Shown here piece after piece: positions 59,954 to 64,000 of a stretch of DNA of 64,000 nt (position 1 is the first letter of the stretch; every line of letters begins with the position of its first letter). Origin of the DNA: Kushneria marisflavi (GTDB lineage Bacteria; Pseudomonadota; Gammaproteobacteria; Pseudomonadales; Halomonadaceae); the NCBI RefSeq assembly GCF_002157205.1, contig NZ_CP021358.1:1550001-1614000 (forward strand), written 5' to 3'. The position numbers were made by a program, and so were the translations under genes. Under the pieces are notes generated by a model. It did no database searches, was not told where the DNA came from, and saw only the letters and a list, made by a program, of their open reading frames with translations.

Positions 59954-61369
59954 ATGCATGCACTGTTCGTCATGGGATATATCGCGCTGATGATTGTCAT
60001 TGGCCTTCACTTTTCGCGGCGCAAGGTTCACAACGACAGCGATTTCATTGTGGCCGGACGTTCGCTCTCGACGATGGTGCTTACGGCAACGCTGCTGGCC
60101 ACCTTTGTCGGCTCCGGCTCCATCGTGGGCGGAGCAAGCTTTGTCTTTCAGTACGGCCCGGGGGCGGCGATCTTCTTTTTCGCCGGCACGCCGATTGCCG
60201 CACTTGTGGTCTACTTCCTGCTGGCGGCCAAAATGCGCCGCAGTGAAGCCACTACCATTCCGGGCCTGATCGAAGTGCGCTTTGGCTCGACGGCACGCAC
60301 GCTGGCCTCACTGATCATTCTGCTCGCCTATGTGGGTATCGTGTCCTATCAGTTTACGGGCGCAGGCCAGGCCCTCAATCTCGCCTTTGGCCTGCCGGTC
60401 TGGCAGGGCGTTCTGATTTCAGCTGCCATCATGATTGGCCTTGCCACCATGGGGGGACTGGTCTCGGTGGCCTACACCGACTACATGAGCGCGGTCATCA
60501 TTTTTGGCAGCATGCTGCTCGCCGTGCCGCTGGTGCTCATGCCGCTGGGCGGGCTCGAGAGGCTTTATACCTCGCTGCCGCAGATGCAACAGACGCTGCT
60601 GGGCGGACTGTCTCCCTGGCAGGCACTGAGCTATTTTCTGCCTCTTTTCCTGCTGATTCTGGGCGACCAGAACCTCTTCCAGCGCTTTGCCGCGGCCCGT
60701 GATCCGGCCACGGCACGCAAGGCGGCCATGGGACTGGTGATTGCCTCGATCGCCTGTACGTCACTGATCACCCTGCTGGTCTGTGCAACGCGCGTACTCT
60801 ATCCCGACATTACGCCGTCCACCGCCATGATGACGCTGGCTCAGCAGGGCCTGCCGACCGTCGTGGGCGGACTGCTGCTGGCTTCGATCGTGGCGCTGTT
60901 GCTGACCACCGGCAATTCCTATCTGCTGTCAGCGTCGGCCAGTCTTACCCAGGACATTCTCGGTGGGCTTTTCAGGATCCGCATCGCTCCCCATCGCGCC
61001 CTGCTGGCCAACCGGCTGACGGTGGTCGCTCTGGGCGTTCTGGCCTGGGTGCTTGGCGCCTTTTTCCCCAGCGTGCTGGCCATGCAGATGTACTCCTACG
61101 GCATGTACGGTGCGGCCATCACACCGGTCTTTCTGGCGGCACTGCTCTGGCCCCGCGCCACTCCGGCAGGCGCGCTGGCCGCCATGACCGTGGGCGGTGC
61201 GGTCACTCTGGTGTGGGAAATTGCGCTGGGCAAACCGATGGGCTGGAACAGCGTGCTGGTAGCGATGCCGCTGGCGACCCTGACCATGGTTGCTGTCAGT
61301 CTGATCAAACGCCCTTCTCATTCAGCAGGCGCCTTTACCACCGGAAATGGCGAGTCATCACTGGATTAA
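59954..61369 (+). CDS. Sodium:solute symporter family permease
   Basis: 471 residues with about 13 membrane spans. Family motifs: SDFIVAGRSLSTMVLTATLL near residue 31, GSGSIVGGASFVFQYGPGA, and the SSS signature region LGDQNLFQRFAAARDPATAR near 235. It imports an organic solute with Na+. AAAGGGAG precedes the ATG at 59954. The position after the amidohydrolase suggests a peptide- or amino-acid-derived substrate. Confidence 0.92.
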   Translation: MHALFVMGYIALMIVIGLHFSRRKVHNDSDFIVAGRSLSTMVLTATLLATFVGSGSIVGGASFVFQYGPGAAIFFFAGTPIAALVVYFLLAAKMRRSEATTIPGLIEVRFGSTARTLASLIILLAYVGIVSYQFTGAGQALNLAFGLPVWQGVLISAAIMIGLATMGGLVSVAYTDYMSAVIIFGSMLLAVPLVLMPLGGLERLYTSLPQMQQTLLGGLSPWQALSYFLPLFLLILGDQNLFQRFAAARDPATARKAAMGLVIASIACTSLITLLVCATRVLYPDITPSTAMMTLAQQGLPTVVGGLLLASIVALLLTTGNSYLLSASASLTQDILGGLFRIRIAPHRALLANRLTVVALGVLAWVLGAFFPSVLAMQMYSYGMYGAAITPVFLAALLWPRATPAGALAAMTVGGAVTLVWEIALGKPMGWNSVLVAMPLATLTMVAVSLIKRPSHSAGAFTTGNGESSLD

Positions 61370-61433
61370 TCCTGCTTTTAAAACGAGCGGGGGCCGATAT
61401 CATGTCCATCATTATCACGAGGATACCATCGAT

Positions 61434-61613
61434 ATGACCCCCGTCTTTCGCATGCTCTGCATGGCCACCCTGATGGCCGTTACCCTGGCGGCCTGCAGCT
61501 ATCAGCCCGCTCGTATCAATCCGGAACCTGCCGTGATCATCGGTGACGGTCAACATGGCCACGGCAACGGCAACTTCTGCCCGCCCGGACAGGCCAAAAA
61601 GGGCAACTGCTGA
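61434..61613 (+). CDS. Small lipoprotein
   Basis: 59 residues. A short signal peptide with lipobox LAAC (MLCMATLMAVTLAAC) is followed by a His/Gly/Asn-rich mature part (GDGQHGHGNGNFCPPGQAKK) with two further cysteines. It is probably anchored in the outer membrane. The function is unknown; the His-rich part could bind metal. GAGG lies 14 bases before the ATG, a rather long spacing. An intrinsic terminator follows directly. Confidence 0.72.
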   Translation: MTPVFRMLCMATLMAVTLAACSYQPARINPEPAVIIGDGQHGHGNGNFCPPGQAKKGNC

Positions 61614-61616
61614 GAT

Positions 61617-61642
61617 AACGGCGCCTTCGGGCGCCGTTTTTT
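61617..61642 (+). terminator. Intrinsic terminator after the lipoprotein gene
   Basis: AACGGCGCC and GGCGCCGTT with a TTCG loop, followed by TTTT. Confidence 0.9.
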
Positions 61643-61708
61643 ATGACGTTTCCAAGCGACCCGCGCGGCGTTCTGTACCAGGCTTTCTGCACAACAGGGA
61701 GTCTCTTC

Positions 61709-62911
61709 ATGTCCAGTTCCGACCCATCGACACCGCGCACACCGGGGCGCATTTCCTTTTTGCTGGTCACCTTTGCCTTTTTGATGGCCATGCTGGGCAC
61801 CACGCTGCCCACGCCGCTCTATCCGATCTATCAACAGCGGATGGACTATTCCCAGATCATCATTACGGTCATCTTTGCCGCCTACGCCGTGGGGGTGATT
61901 ACCGCTCTGATCGGCTTTGGCAGCTGGTCGGATCAGCTGGGGCGACGACGATTGCTGATGGCCGGACTGGCGCTGGCAATCGTGAGCAACTTGGTGTTTC
62001 TATCGAGTCCGGAGCTGATACCGCTGTTGACCGGCCGATTACTGTCGGGTCTCTCGGCAGGTATCTTTACCGGCACCGCTACGGTCGCCGTCATCGAGCA
62101 GGCACCACCCGAATGGCAAAGGGGAGCGACGTTGACCGCGACCGCCACCAACGTCATGGGGCTGGGGTTGGGACCGCTGGTCGCGGGCGTGCTGGCACAG
62201 TATGTGGCCTGGCCACTGCATCTGCCCTACGCCCTGCATATCGTTTTGTGCCTGCTGGCCATGATCGGCGTCTGGCGGGCACCGGAGACGGTCGAGCGCC
62301 CCGAGCGGGTCAAGCTTCGCATTCAGCGTCTGGGCGTGCCCGATGAGGTACGCGGGGTCTTCGTGCCGGCCGGCATCGCAGGCTTTGCCGGTACGGCGGT
62401 GCTGGGGCTTTTCACCGCCGCGGCGCCCTCCTTCGTGCAAAGGATTCTCGAGATCGACAATCTGGCCATGATCGGCGTGGTGGTCATTACGCTTTTTATC
62501 GCCTCGGCGCTGGGTCAGGCGTGCATGCGCTTTATCCCCGAGCGACAGCGCCTGACCAGCGGCTGTCTGATTCTGGCATTGGGCGTGCTGGTGGTGGGTA
62601 GCGCCATTGGACTGGCCTCGCTGTGGCTGATGCTACTCGGTGCGGCCATTTCGGGCGCCGGTCAGGGCATTACCCTGCGCGCCGGACTTGGCGAGGTCGT
62701 GGGCGCCTCCCCGAAGGATCGCAAAAGCGAGGTCACCTCGACCTACTTCGTGGTGATCTACGTGGCAATCTCACTGCCCGTGGTCGGACTGGGCGTGACG
62801 GCGGCCATGACCGGGCTGGTGGCGGCCGGCATTGCCTTCTCGGTGATTGTCGCGGCGCTGGCACTGACGGCCATGGGGCTTTTGATTCGGCGTCAGCGCC
62901 GCGAGGCGTAA
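61709..62911 (+). CDS. MFS transporter (drug/sugar efflux type)
   Basis: 400 residues with 12 predicted spans. N-terminal TLPTPLYPIYQQRMDYSQII, the MFS loop motif GFGSWSDQLGRRRLLMAGLA near residue 72, and GRLLSGLSAGIFTGTATVAV near 108 place it in the major facilitator superfamily, exporter-like branch. The substrate is unknown. GGGAG lies before the ATG at 61709; a longer frame from 61643 overlaps the terminator. Confidence 0.9.
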   Translation: MSSSDPSTPRTPGRISFLLVTFAFLMAMLGTTLPTPLYPIYQQRMDYSQIIITVIFAAYAVGVITALIGFGSWSDQLGRRRLLMAGLALAIVSNLVFLSSPELIPLLTGRLLSGLSAGIFTGTATVAVIEQAPPEWQRGATLTATATNVMGLGLGPLVAGVLAQYVAWPLHLPYALHIVLCLLAMIGVWRAPETVERPERVKLRIQRLGVPDEVRGVFVPAGIAGFAGTAVLGLFTAAAPSFVQRILEIDNLAMIGVVVITLFIASALGQACMRFIPERQRLTSGCLILALGVLVVGSAIGLASLWLMLLGAAISGAGQGITLRAGLGEVVGASPKDRKSEVTSTYFVVIYVAISLPVVGLGVTAAMTGLVAAGIAFSVIVAALALTAMGLLIRRQRREA

Positions 62912-62949
62912 GGATCACAGTCGGCCGGACATCTCCGGCCGCATGCTTG

Positions 62950-64000
62950 TCAGGGACTGACGGTACGACGCTTTTTGAGAAGTCGCCTGACCGTCAGAGC
63001 GACCGACAGCACGGCCAGCAGCAACAGCATCGCCGAGATCGGCCGGGTGAAAAACAGCGTCCAGTTTTCATCCGCCATCAGGGCACGGCGCAGGTTGGTT
63101 TCCGCAATGGGCCCCAGTATCACCCCGAGTACCAGCGGGGCCAGTGGATAATCCAGCTTGGCCAGCAGATACCCCACCAATCCGACGCCCACCAGCAGGT
63201 AAAGGTCGGTGATCCGGTTGTTGAGGGCAAGCGCACCTATCGCGCAACAGACCAGTACCACCGGCACGATAATCGATTTGGGAATCTCGGTGATCCGTAT
63301 GAACCAGCGCATGCTGATCAGACAGAACACCAGCACCATCCCGGCGGCCAGAAACATCGCCAGAAACATGCCATATACCAGCTCGGCATTGTCCATGATC
63401 AGCCTGGGGCCCACGCTGACCCCCTGCACCATCAACGCCGCCATCAATACGGCATCAACCGCACTGCCCGGGATACCCAGCGCGATCATCGGTATCAGCC
63501 CGCCACCGGCAGTGGCGGAATTGCCCGACTCGGAGGCGACTACCCCGTCGGCAATGCCGGTGCCGAACAGCTCTGGCGTTTTTGAAGCGCGTTTGGCCTG
63601 ATCATAGGCGATCAGGTTGGCAATGCTGCCGCCCGCGCCGGGGACGGCGCCGATAACGACCCCTACCATGGAGGAACGCAGCAGGTTTCCGGGCCGGCTC
63701 AGCACCTCACGCATGACGCCAAACGGCTGAAAATGCATCTTCCCTCCGACCAGCGCCTGCCCCTGCTTCATCTCTGTCGGGTTTTCGACTTCACTGGCCA
63801 GCTGGCTGACGGCAAAGATACCGATCAACATCACCAGAAATGGAATACCGGCGGCCAGCACATCGATGCCAAAAGTGAAGCGAGGCACGCCCATCATCGG
63901 GTCCTGCCCCACGGTCGCGATGAAAAGCCCCAGCAGACTCATCATCAATCCCTTGAGTACCGACTTGCCGACCAGACTGGCCACCACGGTGACCGCGAAC
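62950..64000 (-). CDS. tctA: Second TctA-type permease, C-terminal part (5' end outside window)
   Basis: 350 residues are visible; the frame is open through the window edge, so the start lies beyond 64000. TctA motifs: VVIGAVPGAGGSIANLIAYD near the middle, SGNSATAGGGLIPMIALGIP, and the C-terminal YPLAPLVLGVILGPIAETNL followed by a basic tail. It differs clearly from the TctA at 27520, so it is a separate transporter. It converges with the MFS gene. Confidence 0.9.
   Translation of the reverse strand, partial: FAVTVVASLVGKSVLKGLMMSLLGLFIATVGQDPMMGVPRFTFGIDVLAAGIPFLVMLIGIFAVSQLASEVENPTEMKQGQALVGGKMHFQPFGVMREVLSRPGNLLRSSMVGVVIGAVPGAGGSIANLIAYDQAKRASKTPELFGTGIADGVVASESGNSATAGGGLIPMIALGIPGSAVDAVLMAALMVQGVSVGPRLIMDNAELVYGMFLAMFLAAGMVLVFCLISMRWFIRITEIPKSIIVPVVLVCCAIGALALNNRITDLYLLVGVGLVGYLLAKLDYPLAPLVLGVILGPIAETNLRRALMADENWTLFFTRPISAMLLLLAVLSVALTVRRLLKKRRTVSP

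Overview
The window looks like a chromosomal segment of a high-GC gammaproteobacterium, most likely a member of the Halomonadaceae (Halomonas/Kushneria/Chromohalobacter type). That placement is an inference from gene content: an assimilatory nitrate cluster with a NasR-type antiterminator, an OsmC-YcaO fusion, HemB, HemN-Fnr, and many TRAP, TctABC and SSS transporters. No rRNA, tRNA, CRISPR array, integrase or intact insertion sequence was seen.

Layout. 1-1057: end of a zinc-dependent polyol/alcohol dehydrogenase and an SDR dehydrogenase. About 1060-3470: a clearly AT-rich insert with three minus-strand genes of unknown function (one nuclease-like, one DUF4145), bordered on the right by a remnant of the 3' end of a ycaO gene whose intact relative lies 14 kb away. 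3853-15511: nitrate assimilation: nasR (NIT + ANTAR antiterminator), a nitrate transporter, nasA and cobA on the minus strand, and nasC-nirB-nirD on the plus strand. Each of the three transcription units has a sigma-54-like promoter and a leader with hairpins whose six-base loops carry A1 and G4, the recognition pattern of ANTAR proteins. In two leaders the second hairpin overlaps an intrinsic terminator. 15564-24820: phoD with a possible Pho box, OsmC-YcaO, a DsbA-like oxidoreductase, hemB, a membrane protein, a LacI regulator and an esterase. 24902-26987: a 51-residue membrane protein and a polyprenyl-phosphate sugar transferase. 27520-32938: tctCBA divergent from tctDE. 32990-36982: a LacI-regulated TRAP transporter with a perfect operator palindrome.

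37052-47259 is a ureide (allantoin) catabolic region: NCS1 permease, GntR regulator, allantoin racemase, PuuE allantoinase, an AEC transporter, an amidase, an RpiR regulator, allantoate amidohydrolase and ureidoglycine-glyoxylate aminotransferase. Together these would take either allantoin enantiomer to allantoate, ureidoglycine, then oxalurate and glycine. No urate-oxidising genes are present here, so imported allantoin is the likely substrate. It fits with the nitrate block as a nitrogen-scavenging region.

47514-51241: TAXI-type TRAP transporter with a terminator between receptor and permease. 51416-54706: CMD-family protein, hemN with an Fnr-like box, fnr, DUF488. 54895-64000: a hydrolase-fold protein lacking the usual serine, an orphan ParA, a DUF2780 protein, LysR, an amidohydrolase with an SSS symporter, a small lipoprotein, an MFS exporter and a second TctA running off the window.
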